DNA of 64,000 bases from the NCBI GenBank assembly GCA_033557465.1, contig CM066032.1, positions 54,844,955 to 54,908,954 of the forward strand, given 5' to 3'. Position 1 is the first letter of the stretch. The number at the start of each line of letters is the position of its first letter. Source of the stretch: Ichthyophis bannanicus. Taxonomy: Eukaryota > Chordata > Amphibia > Gymnophiona > Ichthyophiidae. Shown piece by piece: positions 19,855-30,960 of this stretch. Below the pieces are notes generated by a model that was given only the letters and a program-made list of their open reading frames with translations, was not told the origin of the DNA and made no database searches. Position numbers and translations under genes: made by a program.

Positions 19855-22505
19855 GTACAAACTATATCGTAATGATAGAGCTGATCAAATTGGTGGAGGG
19901 GTTGTGCTCTATGTTAGAGAGGGCATTGACTCAGAAAGGATTAAAGTTTTGCAGGAAACAAAATCTGCTGTAGAATCTGTATGGATTGAAATTCCATATA
20001 AAAGGGGGAAGGCAATGGCAGTAGGGGTGTACTATCGATCACCTGGCCAGAATGACCAAATGGATGATGAAATGCTCAAAGAAATCAAGGAAGCTAACAA
20101 AAGTTACAGTGCCGTAATAATAATGGGTGATTTCAATTACCCCGGTATCGACTGGGTCAGTGTCACGTCAGGACATGCTAGGGAGATAAAGTTCCTAGAT
20201 GAAATAAATGACTGCTTCTTGGAACAGCTGGTTCATGAACCGACCAGAGGGGAAGTCATATTAGACCTAGTCCTTAGTGGAACACCAGATCTAGTGCAAG
20301 AGATAAGAGTGTTGGGGCCACTTGGCAATAGTGATCATAGCATGATCGCCCTTGATTTAATTAGTGGAGGAGGGATAGTAAGGAAATCCACAGTACTACC
20401 CTTTAACTTTCGAAAGGGAGACTATGATAAAATGAGGAAAACAGTTAAGAAAAAACTAAAAGGAGCAGTTGCAAAGGTTAAAGACGTACATCAAGCTTGG
20501 GTGTTGTTTAAAAATACTATCTTGGAAGCCCAAACTAGCTGTATTCCACGCTTTAAGAAAAGTGGAAGGAAGTCCAAAAAACTGCCAGCATGGTTTAAAG
20601 GTGAGGTCAGAGAGGCTGTTGTTGCCAAAAAAGCATCTTTCAGGAAATGGAAAAAAGAGCCAAACGATGAAACCTGGAAACAGCACAAGCACTGGCAAGT
20701 CAAATGCAAGGCATTGATAAGGCAGGCAAAGAGAGAATTTGAGAAGAAGCTTGCTGCGGAAGCAAAAACGCGAAATAAAGACCTTTTCAAGTACATTCGT
20801 AGCAAAAAACCTGTGAGAGAGTCAGTTGGTCCATTAGATGATAAAGGGGTTAAAGGAGCACTAAGAGGCGACAAGGCAATAGCGGAGAGACTGAATGAAT
20901 TCTTTGCTTCGGTCTTTACTGAGGAAGATGTAGGGATGTTACCCATGACTGAAGTGGTATTTAAAGGTGCGGAAGAATTGAAGGAAATATCGATACATCG
21001 GGAAGATGTCTTACAACTATTAGATAAACTGAAGAATAGCAAATCACCTGGGCCGGATAGTATACATCCAAGGGTGTTGAAAGAACTGAAATTTGAGATT
21101 GCAGACCTGCTATCAGTAATCTGTGAACTATCATTAAAATCATCTCTAATACCTGAGGATTGGAGGATCGCCAATGTAACACCAATTTTTAAAAAGGGTT
21201 CGAGGGGTGATCTGGGAAACTACAGACCGGTGAGCCTGACGTCAGTACCGAGAAAAATGGTAGAAACCATCATAAAGAATAAAATTACTCAGCATGTAGA
21301 TAGTCACGACCTAATGGGAGACAGCCAACATGGCTTTAGACAAGGAAGATCTTGTCTTACTAATCTGTTATGTTTTTTTGAAGGAGTGAACAAACAGGTG
21401 GACAAAGGTGAGTCAGTTGATATTGTGTATCTGGACTTTCAGAAAGCCTTTGACAAGGTCCCTCATGAGAGACTTTTGGAAAAACTAAAGAGTCATGGGA
21501 TAGGAGGCAGTGTACTATTGTGGATCAGGAACTGGTTAAACGATAGAAAGCAGAGGGTAGGGCTAAATGGCCAATTTTCCCAATGGAGAAAGGTGAATAG
21601 TGGTGTACCCCAGGGATCTGTGCTGGGTCCGCTGCTTTTTGACATATTCATAAATGACCTGGAAAGTGGAATAACGAGTGAGGTTATCAAATTTGCAGAT
21701 GACACAAAACTATTTAAAGTTGTTAAAACCCAGGAGGATTGTGGAAAATTGCAAGAGGATTTTGATAAATTGGAAGACTGGGCATCATAATGGCAGATGA
21801 AATTTAATGTGGAGAAGTGCAAGGTTATGCACCTAGGGAAGAACAACCCAAACTATGGTTACACGATGCAAGGTTCCACATTAGGAACCACCACCCAGGA
21901 AAAAGATTTAGGCGTCATTGTGGATACCATGTTAAAACCCTCGGCCCAGTGTGCAGCGGCGGCCAAGAGAGCAAATAGAATGCTAGGTATGATAAGGAAA
22001 GGAATGGAAAATAAAACAAAAGATATTATAATGCCTCTATATCGTTCCATGGTGAGACCGCACCTTGAATATTGTGTGCAATTCTGGTCGCCGTATCTTA
22101 AAAAGGATATAGCGATTTTAGAAAAGGTTCAGAGAAGAGCCACCAAAATGGTAAAGGGGATGGAAGGATACTCCTATGAAGAAAGGCTAAAAAGGTTGGG
22201 GCTCTTTAACCTGGAAAAGAGACGGCTGAGGGGAGATATGATAGAAGTCTATAAATTAATGAACGGAGTGAAACGGGTAAACGTAGATCGATTGTTTACC
22301 TTATCAGAATATAGAAAGACTAGGGGACACGCAATGAAGCTACAGGGTAAACTATTTAAGACTAATAAAAAGAAAATATTTTTTCACTCAACGTGTAATC
22401 AAACTCTGGAATTTGTTACCAGAGGATGTAGTAAAGGCTGTTAGTGTAGCTGGGTTTAAAAAAGGTTTGGACAAGTTCCTGGAGGAAAGGTCCATAAACC
22501 ATTAT
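19855..22505 (+). pseudogene. CR1 ORF2 (nearly intact endonuclease/RT)
   Basis: From 19855 the frame gives YRNDRADQIGGG, DFNYPGIDW, the endonuclease SDHSM, then RT with GPDSIHPRVLKEL, FDKVPHERLLEKL, GVPQGSVLGPLLFD and FADDTKLFKV. 645 codons are open before TAA at 21787-21789, where copy 3 has AAA. The frame then resumes for 215 codons (KFNVEKCKVMHLGKN, RPHLEYCVQFWSPY). A single extra A near 22370 shifts the last part. The endonuclease lacks its first roughly 130 residues. The two catalytic sites are otherwise conserved, so this is a recently active family. Confidence 0.9.
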
Positions 22506-22677
22506 TAAGAAGGGACCCAGGATATCAATGCTTGAACCAATACAAGCATTGTGGAACCTGTGTCCCTTGGGGAAACTGCTAGGTACGTATGACCTAGATT
22601 GGCCACTGTTGGAAACAGAATACTGGGCTTGATGGACCTTGGTCTGACCCAGTATGGCATATCTTATGTTCTTATGT
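19855..22677 (+). mobile_element. CR1-clade LINE copy 2, 5' truncated
   Basis: The copy starts in the endonuclease domain and ends with the CR1 3' UTR ('tactgggcttgatggacc') and the tail 'cttatgttcttatgtt', two units of the 8-bp repeat. It has the same sequence family as 5.2-8.3 and 56.8-60.0 kb and lies inside the hAT-type element, so it is younger than it. Confidence 0.92.
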
Positions 22678-22739
22678 TGTACTAAACAAAGCGCAGACGT
22701 TAATGATGCACATTTCCCAGAGCTTTCATATTCCAGATA

Positions 22740-23060
22740 ATAAATTCAAAATAAAGAGATATCTTTCTACCTTTTGTGCATTTTTTTTCAGTTGCAATTG
22801 CTCCAGCCACTTTCTTCTGGTTTCTTCATGTTTTCTGCTAACTCTCCATCGTCTGCTGTCCATTTGTCCTTTCTTCTCTCTTCTAGTTTTTTTTCCATTC
22901 TCTCTCTCTCTACATCTGCTTTAACATACTAATTTTCTCCTTTTGCTCTTTCCTCATTCCTATTTCATCCACTCAAATTTTACCCCTCCATCCTCAATCC
23001 CCACTTACTCTCCCAATACCCGGCCAATTGTAGATTTTTCATCCCTCCCACACAAAATAT
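22740..23060 (+). repeat. CT-rich dispersed repeat R
   Basis: Pyrimidine-rich stretch with 'tgtccatttgtcctttctt'. It resembles 49.33-49.70 kb and, reversed, 50.96-51.41 kb. Those copies share an 'aataaaattattttt' start, a 'gtctga' block and 'ggtttctgcttt'. Class unknown. Confidence 0.5.
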
Positions 23061-23089
23061 TTTTCCCCTCTCCATTTTACTCTCGCAGC

Positions 23090-24845
23090 CCCATCCCATT
23101 CTAATCCTCCCCCAACATCAGCTCCCTTCTAGTTCCAGCCTCACCCAGCATCCATTCCCTTCTAGTCCCTGCATCAGCCCATTTCCAGTCCTAGCCCCCC
23201 ATCAGCCCATTTCCAGTCCTAGCTTCCCCATCCATTTCCAGTCCGAGTCCCTTCATCAGCTCATTTCCAATCCTAGCCCCCCATCAGCCCATTTCTAGTC
23301 ATTTCCTAGCCCCACCATCAGCCCATGTCAAATCCTAGCTCCCCTCCACTCAGTCCAATTCCAGTCCAAGCCCCCCATGAGTCCATTTCAATCCAAGCCC
23401 CCACCACAGCCCATTTCCAATCTTAACTCCCCCCAACAGCCCATTTCCAGTCCTATCCTAGCTGCTCCATCAGCCCATTTCCAGTCCTAGCTCCCTTCCC
23501 TCACAGCCCATTTCCATTCCAAGTCCCCTCCCCATCAGCTATTTGCAGTTCAAGCCCCCCCTTCCACTCAGCCCATTTCCATTCCAAGTCCCCATCCCCA
23601 TCAGCTATTTGCAGTTCAAGCCTCCCCCTCCACTCAGCCCATTTCCAGTCCTAGCAACCCCCCAACCCATTACCAGTCCTAGCCCCCCATCAATCCACTT
23701 CCAGTCCTAACCCCACATCACCCCATTTTCAGTTTAAGCCCCCCATAACCCATTACCAGTCCTAACCCCCCATCAGCCCACTTCCAGTCCTAAACCCATC
23801 AGCTCATTTCCAGTCAGCCCCCCAAAGCCCATTGCCAGTCCTACCCCCCCATCAGCCCATGACCAGTCCTAACCCCATCAGCCCACCTCAAGTCCTAACC
23901 CCTCCACATCAGCCCATTTCTTGTCCTAGCCCCCACCATAGCCCATTACCAGTCCTAGCCCCCATCAACCCACTTCCAGTCCTAACCCCACATCACCCCA
24001 TTTTCAGTTTAAGCCCCCCTATAACCCATTACCAGTCCTAACCCCCCATCAGCCCACTTCCAGTCCTAAACCCATCAGCCCATTTCCAGTCAGCCCCCCA
24101 TAGCCCATTGCCAGTCCTAACCCCCCCCCCATCAGCCCACAGCCCATTACTAGTCCTAACCCCATCAGCCCACCTCAAGTCCTAACCCCTCCCCATCAAC
24201 CAATTTCCTGTCCTAGCCCCCCCCCATAGCCCATTACCAGTCCTAACCCCCCCATAGCCATTTACCACTCCTAACCCCCCCAAACGCCCACAGCCCATTA
24301 CCAGTCCTAACCCCATCAGCCCACCTCAAGTCCTAACCCCTCCCCATCAGCCCATTTCCTGTCCTAGCCCCCCCCCCATAGCCCATTACCAGTCCTAACC
24401 CCCCATCACCCCATTTCCAGGCAGGCCCCATCAGCCCACAGCCCATTACCAGTCTTAACCCCCCCCCCATAGCCCTTTACCAGTCCTAAACCCCCCCCAA
24501 CAGCCCGCAGACCATTACCAGTCCTAACCCCATCAGCCCACCTCAAGTCCTAACCCCTCCACATCAGCCTATTTCCTATCCTAGCCCCCCCATAGCCCAT
24601 TACCAGTCCTAACCCCCCATCAGCCCACAGCCCATTACCCGTCTTTACCCCCCATAGCCCATTACCAGTCCTAACCCCCCAACAGCCCACCTCATCCTAA
24701 CCCTTCCCCATCAGCCCATTTCTTGTCCTAGCCCCCCCCATAGCCCATTACCAGTCCTAACCCCCCCCCCAATCAACCCACAGCCCACCTCAAGTCAGGT
24801 CCTAACCCCCTCCATAGCCCATTACCAGTCCTAACCCCCCCCCAC
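23090..24845. repeat. C-rich minisatellite, about 25-30 bp units
   Basis: Long degenerate tandem array of 'cagcccattaccagtccta' followed by 'accccccatcag'-like spacers. C runs vary from 4 to 11. Higher-order blocks recur, for example around 23.88, 24.16 and 24.52 kb, each with 'cccacctcaagtcctaac'. The minus strand is G-run rich. Sparse ORFs here are repeat translations. Confidence 0.9.
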
Positions 24846-24864
24846 ATCGGCTCAGGAATTTTTT

Positions 24865-25210
24865 TTTAAAAAAAGCTGATTGCTGCCACTGCCGCCGCGG
24901 CAGCGGCAGAATGGAGTGTCCCGCGGTGCCCCCTCTGCCCGGCTGAGCCCCTCTGCCCGGCTTTCAGATTCGCGAAGGGAGAGTGTCTCCCTCGCGTCTC
25001 TGTTAAGCCTACAGGGACAGATGGGAAATTTCCCATCAGCCCCGAAATTTCCCATCTGCCCCTGCAGGCTTAACAGAGACGCGAGGGAGACACTCTCCCT
25101 TCGCGAATTTGAAAGCCGGGCAGAGGGGCTCAGCCGGGCAGAGGGGGCCCCGCGGGACACTCCATTCTGCTGCTGCCGCGGCGGCAGCAGCCAGCTTTTT
25201 TTTTTTTATA
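24865..25210. repeat. GC-rich fold-back (inverted repeat, about 165-bp arms)
   Basis: The left arm (about 24870-25031) and right arm (about 25042-25205) are near-perfect reverse complements, centred on the 'cccatcagccccg' spacer near 25037. Each arm carries CpG-rich blocks ('gccgccgcggcagc', 'cgcgaagggagag', 'ctcgcgtctctgttaagc') and ends in an A/T run. The arms' sequence makes mirror ORFs on both strands (24852-25160 and 24880-25404), which are not genes. It lies about 100 bases inside the right end of the hAT-type element. Confidence 0.92.
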
Positions 25211-25311
25211 AATTTAATTTTTTAAAAAGCAGTATGTTCTTTGCGCGGGGCCCCCTGAAACGCGGGGCCCTGTGCAAAAAACATTCTTGCTCTATGGACG
25301 GGCCGGCCCTG

Positions 25312-25640
25312 TGGGCTGGCAGCACCAATGTGCAGAGCCCTGACTGTTACAGGCATGGAAATTATCTGAGTAGCACAGTCACAAAAAGAACAAGTAGGAA
25401 TTGAACCTCTGTCCCCTGCTTATGACAACATTGCATTGACCAGTAGGCTACACCTCCACACCCCTCTACACAGCAATGGATACAAAGACTGCAGGTCACT
25501 GCATACAATGTCTGCTGTGTGTGCCGGTATAGGGTAGCCCCACCAGTACCCATGATGCAGTGCAGTGTGTAAATCGGCCCAAACCACAAAGAAACCAACA
25601 AAGGAACACAAACTAACATATAAAGCTGTATCATTAGGAA
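25312..25640 (+). mobile_element. Repeat family M copy 1, right part
   Basis: Begins with the second target duplication TGGGCTGG. It then matches 60.25-60.52 kb ('aattgaac', 'gaccagtaggctacacctcc', 'accagtacccatgatgcagt' compared with 'acgagtacccatgatgcaat'). Together with 18683-19307 it forms one interrupted element. Confidence 0.65.
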
Positions 25641-25775
25641 ACCAATTAGCTTTGAATTATTAATGCCATACTCTTATTTTGTCTGTGCCTAACAATATCT
25701 ACCTGCACATGCAATACAAACCCGACTAACCAATTTACCTACACTTGGCAACCCATATATCCTTACACACTATTC

Positions 25776-26516
25776 ATGATGTCAGCATACGTGGTATACA
25801 ACATACATTACCCCACCCACAGTAGCACTGTGCCGCAACCAAACCGAGTATTAGCCATCAAACACCGTAACAAGCCACGCAATCACCTTAATCCAAAACC
25901 TAAGGAAACGCACCAGCGACTAACCATATCAAAAACACACACAAACCCACTACCCAACAATAGTCCCCAAACCCCATATACTTGTATACTAATAAATGCC
26001 AGATCAGTAAGAAACAAAATTCACGTTATGCATAATCTCATCACTGATGAAAAACCAGACATCCTTTGCATCACAGAAACATGGCTCACAGACACAGACC
26101 CCATCCTACTCAACCAATTAAGCAAACCAGGCTATAAGATATTCAATTGTCCATGAGCCAGTGGAAGGGGAGGTGGAGTTCTAATTGTTGCTAAGGACTC
26201 GCTACACCTAACCAACACATCACAAAACACAGTCGATGGAATAGAGATACTCAAGCTAGAAAGCAAAACACTAATAATTTGCCTCATCTACAGACCCCCC
26301 ACTTCACACCATGAAACCCTGGCTGCTGCACTAGAGACAATTTCTACATCAACAATCAAAAAATACCAAATCATACTAGGGGACCTCAATCTAACATCAG
26401 CACCACCAATGCATGCAAGTACATTCCTGGAAGCTATGGACCAACTAGGATTCAAACAAATAATACAAGATGCCACACATAACAAAGGAAACATTCTAGA
26501 CATGGTATTTATACCC
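25776..26516 (+). pseudogene. L2 endonuclease domain (5' part of ORF2)
   Basis: The frame shows ILINARSVRNKIHVMHNL (about 25985), DILCITETWLTD (about 26058), GRGGGVLIVAKDSLHL (about 26160), LIYRPPTSHHETL and GDLNL (about 26382), a standard apurinic-like endonuclease order. A TGA at 26155-26157 interrupts just before GRGGG and is compatible with CGA to TGA decay. It ends at the L1 insertion in the NILDMVFIP segment and resumes at 31974. Confidence 0.82.
26501..26516. repeat. Left 16-bp target site duplication of Tx1/L1-type LINE
   Basis: CATGGTATTTATACCC, repeated exactly at 31958-31973. Confidence 0.97.
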
Positions 26517-26822
26517 TTTTTTTTTTTTTTTTTTTTTTTAAAGTCTTTATTTAGGTTTAAGCAAACAGAACATGAGAGAAAAATTGCGATCAACAAAGTG
26601 GCATGGGTAATTGTAGTAAAAGTAACATTATGCATTAACAAAACATACATTCCCAGAACATTTGCAATGATACCCAAGATAACAGCGTGTTCTAATATCC
26701 CCGTTACAAATGAATGTCTCGTAAAAGAAAGGTAAACAGTGAACCAAGAGAGACATAAGTAAACATAAGAAACATCTTCCAGTGACGAGCAGCATCCCCA
26801 CACTCCAACCATCCAGTGACTA

Positions 26823-28635
26823 TCAAGATACTGCTAGACTGAGGGCATCCCATTTGTTCAGCATAGGCCGGAAAGTGGGTTTCAGCCGTACATAAGCCAC
26901 TTCACAGTTATGATGATAGCAGACAAGGTTCCACCAATGTACGCTGGATAGGCCTTCATAATTTTTCCAGTGGCTCATTATAGCCTTCAATGCCAGGCTT
27001 AAAAGTAAGTCGAAGATAAGTGACTTCTGCTCTTGTAGTGTTGGCACGCCGGCTAGCGACTTGAATATAACTATACGGTATGTCAGCTCTGTATCCAGTT
27101 TCAGAAGCAGGGAGATACGTGCCCATACTGCCTGCCAGTATTCATGGAGTGCCGGACAGAGGTATATCATATGCGCCAAGGTACCAGTACCCATTCCGCA
27201 ATTCCAACATTTCGCATCTGCCTGCGTACTCCACCTAGCAATGCGCACCGGTGTGTAGTAAGCCCGATGAGCCAGAAAGTATAGCATTTGGTTAATTGAG
27301 GCCGATCTTGTTAGCTGCTTCTGTCGTTTCCATATCTCTTCCCATATACTTGCATCTTCAGGTTGTCCCGTTTCAGTTTGCCATATCTTTTGCAGTCCAA
27401 TGCAGCGTTTCGTCTCTCCCTCTCTGAGTATGCTTACAAATCGGGAGATAAGTTTAGATCCGGCCCGAAGTTCTTGTATTTCCTGATGGAAGGGGTTACC
27501 AGCCCTTAATGCCATGGGTAGGACTCCCACTGCACCCAAGCAATGTCTCAACTGACACCACTGATAAAGGCACCTCTTGGGTAAGTGGAATGTATGTTGG
27601 AGGGACAGGAAGGGCTTGTAGGCCCTGTCTGCTATCAGATGCCCAAGGTTATATATGCCGGCCCGGAGCCAAGGTAACCATAGGACACTCTGCCCGTCTA
27701 TCTTGAATTTCTCATTGCACCATAGCCCTGTGGATTCTGTAAAGTTCGGGTCTGATCCCATACGCTGCCGGAGCATTCGATAGGCCATCTGTGTGTCTCG
27801 CATTATAGCATTCGCCATTCCTGCCTTCCAATTGTCCATTCCCAGCCGCATCCACAAAGGGATCGGCTGGCTCAGGACGTTCTCTATCTGCAGCCAGGCC
27901 GGGGCATCTTTCCCGATGATTTCCTCGCTCCACTGGGCTCCCTGTTTAAGGAGGGAGGCCATGTGATACCAATAGAAGTCAGGGAAATGTATTCCACCTC
28001 TAGCTTTGGGGGATTTAAGTTTCCATGTAGCAATGCGTGGAGGTTTGTTACGCCATAAGAAGGATAGCAATCGTTTTTTCCAATCTCCAATAGAATTTCT
28101 TGTCAAATAGAGTTGGGACCATGTTGAGTATGTAACATATTTTGGGCACGATAACCATTTTGATAGTCTCCCCTCTGCTCCACCATGTTAGGTTTAACGG
28201 GGACCATTTATTTATATATTCTTCCAATATCCGCTCGCATTGATCCATGGAGCTGCGGACAGTGTCCAGGAGAGTAGGCCCATATGCTACCCCTAAGTAT
28301 TTAAATGTCTCCTTCTCCACCGCAAACGGGTGGCTATGTAGCATCTCATTAGAGACGTGATCGTTCAGTGGGATGATAGTAGTTTTGGACAGGTTCAGTT
28401 TGTATCCAGATATGCCTGAGTATTCAGCGATGATCGACAACGCGGGTTCTAGCGATTTTGGATGTAGCAGTAGTAGTAAGAGGTCGTCGGCATACGCCGA
28501 TAATTTGACCTGAGTGGTGCCCAGATATATCCCTTCTATTTTTGGGGACTGTCGAATTTTCATCAAGAGTGGTTCCATAGCTAAGTTGAATAGGAGTGGT
28601 GATAGGGGGCAGCCTTGTCGTGTACCTCGGGACAA
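26823..28635 (-). pseudogene. Tx1/L1 ORF2, C-terminal RT and Cys/His knuckle
   Basis: From 28635 downward: GTRQGCPLSPLLFNLAMEPL, then YADDLLLLLL with the catalytic YADD (about 28490), and the KYLGVAYGP thumb. A frameshift near 28090-28060 leads to a 427-codon frame: WRNKPPRIATWKLKSPKARG, and near the C-terminus CWNCGMGTGTLAHMIYLCP (about 27190), a C-x2-C-x8-H-x4-C knuckle typical of L1-clade ORF2. The stop is at 26823. It does target-primed reverse transcription in the ribonucleoprotein. Confidence 0.88.
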
Positions 28636-29393
28636 GCGAAATTCAGGGAGAGTCCGTTGTTTGCCGCTATGCGCGCAGTGGGATGGGAGTACAGCACCCG
28701 AACATTAGCTAGAAAGTCTTCTGGTATTCCGAACCACTGCAGTACTTGAAACAGGTAGGGCAATTCCACGCGGTCAAACGCTTTCTCTGCATCCAATGCA
28801 AGCCCTACAAGTGGTTCCTCAAGAGAAGAGACTTGCCCGAGCACATGCGCCAGGAGTCGCCCGTTATCAGTTGTAGACCTGCCAGGCATGAAGCCGCATT
28901 GATCTGGCTGTATCAGGGATCCCATTACACCCGTAAGCCGATTAGTTAGGACTTTGGCATATATCTTGTAATCAGCATTGAGGAGCGAGATTGGCCGGTA
29001 GTTTTCTATCTGCTGGTCATCACGACCTGGCTTAGGATGTATTACTATTGTAGCAGCAGCAAGATTGCCCACCACTGGACACTCCTTTACCAGCTCCATA
29101 TAATATGTACACAACTCGGGGATCAGCTCTCTTGAGAAGGCGGTGTAGAATTCTATCGGCAAACCGTCAGGTCCGCTGGCTTTCCCTTTAGCAAGCTGTC
29201 TCATTGCCTGTTGTATTTCCGTGCAGGTGATATCGCCCGCTAGTTGACCCTGCTGTTCTCCGGTAAGTATGGGGCCAATTAAACTCTCAATGAAGTTGTT
29301 AAATCCGTCTGATGAAAAAACTCCTTCCGTCTGGTATAGCTGTGAATAGAAGGTTTCACAAATTCTCAATATTTCTTCATTTTGCCGCTGCAA
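28581..29393 (-). pseudogene. Tx1/L1 ORF2, RT N-terminal half
   Basis: An open frame of 270 codons contains LAKGKASGPDGLPIEFYTAF (about 29190), ENYRPISLLNADYKIYAKVL (about 29000), QCGFMPGRST and LALDAEKAFDRVE (about 28790). These are the standard RT blocks 0 to 3. It connects by a frameshift near 29400 to the endonuclease and by a one-base indel near 28625 to the YADD segment. Confidence 0.88.
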
Positions 29394-30570
29394 CTTCCCT
29401 CCAGCGTCCTTCAGGCCAGTTATGTGTGACTGAGCTTTTTTTGGCTCGTAATGTTTGCGCCAGTAACGTACTTGCCCGATTACTTTCGTGATAGTACATG
29501 CTCTGCTGGGCTTGGATTTGTTGGCAGGCTTCAGTATTGAGAATAGAGTTGTATTGGTACCTCAGTTTCTGTAGTCGAAGCAGAACAAGCGCATCTGAGC
29601 GTTTGGAAAGCAGCCGTTCTCCCGCCCGAATCTCTTGCTCCAACTGATGCAGTTGTGCTACCGCTGCCTTCTTTTGCTTGATACTATACGATGTAATGCA
29701 TCCCCGTATCGTGGCTTTAAACGCTTCCCACCACGCCCAGGTGGGGGTGTCGTGTAATCCATTATTCTTGAAGTAGTCCTCAATTTGTGGGCGTAGAACA
29801 TCGCGGAACTCTTCACTATGGAGCCAAGCGCGATCAAATTGCCATCGGGGTGTAGACTTCTTGATGTGTCCAGAGCGAAGTTCTATAGTAATCGCAGCAT
29901 GATCCGAAACCGTCTTGGCGACAATATCTGCTGCCGTTAGCTGCGGCACTAAAGTCTTCGAGATCAGGAAGTAGTCGATACGTGTCTGTGTATTGTGCGG
30001 CATTGAGTAAAAGGTGTAGTCTCTCTCTACTGGGTATAAGAGCCGCCAGGGATCAACTAGGCCAAGTGCTTCCATCATTCCAATCAATTGTTTATTAGCC
30101 CGCGGTTTATGTTGACATTTGTAAGGCGTCCGGTCTAACAGTGGATCCTGGATGAGGTTGAAGTCTCCTCCAATAATAACGTTGGTAGCGCCACTTAGCA
30201 ATATTTCCTGAGCAATCCTTTCAAAGAAAGTGTGATCGTCTTGATTGGGTCCATAGAGAGTCATGAGGGTGTAGGTTGTACCATAGATCTGGACACGTGC
30301 TCGCGCCCATCGCCCCTCTGGGTCTATGACTGTGTCTTCAACTTCAGGGTGCAACGCAGCGCGCACTAGTATTAGAACTCCCCCCTTCCGCTTGTATGCC
30401 GGTGCAGACAGTATGTTCTGATAGCCATCCCCTGTTACCTTGCGTGATTCAGGCAATGTTAGATGTGTTTCTTGGATGTAGATCACATCAGCTTTCAACC
30501 GCTTGCAGTAATTCAGGATTTTCTTTCGTTTAGCAGGGTTGCTAATTCCTTGCACATTAAGGGATGCCAC
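29377..30570 (-). CDS. Tx1/L1 ORF2, endonuclease and linker
   Basis: 397 codons are open from the first Met: MASLNVQGISNPAKRKKI (about 30560), VIYIQETHL (about 30490), TLYGPNQDD, IIGGDFNLIQDPLLDR (about 30170), RIDYFLIS and SDHAAITIEL (about 29895). The catalytic Asp/His pair SDH is intact. A basic/coiled linker follows. The protein nicks target DNA to start retrotransposition. It is separated from its RT by a frameshift near 29400, so this copy could make only the endonuclease part. Confidence 0.85.
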   Translation of the reverse strand: MASLNVQGISNPAKRKKILNYCKRLKADVIYIQETHLTLPESRKVTGDGYQNILSAPAYKRKGGVLILVRAALHPEVEDTVIDPEGRWARARVQIYGTTYTLMTLYGPNQDDHTFFERIAQEILLSGATNVIIGGDFNLIQDPLLDRTPYKCQHKPRANKQLIGMMEALGLVDPWRLLYPVERDYTFYSMPHNTQTRIDYFLISKTLVPQLTAADIVAKTVSDHAAITIELRSGHIKKSTPRWQFDRAWLHSEEFRDVLRPQIEDYFKNNGLHDTPTWAWWEAFKATIRGCITSYSIKQKKAAVAQLHQLEQEIRAGERLLSKRSDALVLLRLQKLRYQYNSILNTEACQQIQAQQSMYYHESNRASTLLAQTLRAKKSSVTHNWPEGRWREVAAAK

Positions 30571-30960
30571 TCTCAGTTTCTCAGTATTTGTTGTGATAGC
30601 TGGCCCAGTCTCGGGGGATGCCGCTCGCCACCTGCAAACACTGGAACATTAAGATTATATGAATACAGAAGGTGTCAAGGGTGGTCGTCCACCAGTCGAC
30701 CTTCAACTGTGACAACATTAATGGTGGAACCTAGCCCGCCCTTCTGCCTCCCGGCACCCTAGGGCCACCACCCCCACCCGCTCCCGCATGCCTTAGATCA
30801 TGTCAAAGATACATTTCTCAACCCCCCTATCTAGTGATGCAGTTACCAAGTACAGGAACGATGAGAAAAACAAAATCATTACTGCTCCTACTCTCCACCC
30901 CTGAGGGCCCACAACAATCCCGGTATCAGTATACATAAATACCACATAGCATTAGCGTCC

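Larger units (their letters stand above)
19308..25311. mobile_element. hAT-type DNA transposon, about 6.0 kb, non-autonomous
   Basis: Ends are CAGGGGCGGCCC at 19308 and, on the other strand, CAGGGCCGGCCC at 25311. The flanks are 8-bp duplications TGGGCTGG, the size hAT transposases make. I find no hAT transposase inside. The interior holds a CR1, a CT/C-rich minisatellite and a GC-rich fold-back. Much of the length is therefore later insertion or expansion, and the founding element may have been short. Confidence 0.75.

Noticed and set aside
24852..25404. ORFs on both strands giving nearly the same protein
   Set aside because: A direct result of the palindrome; the same arm is read from each side.
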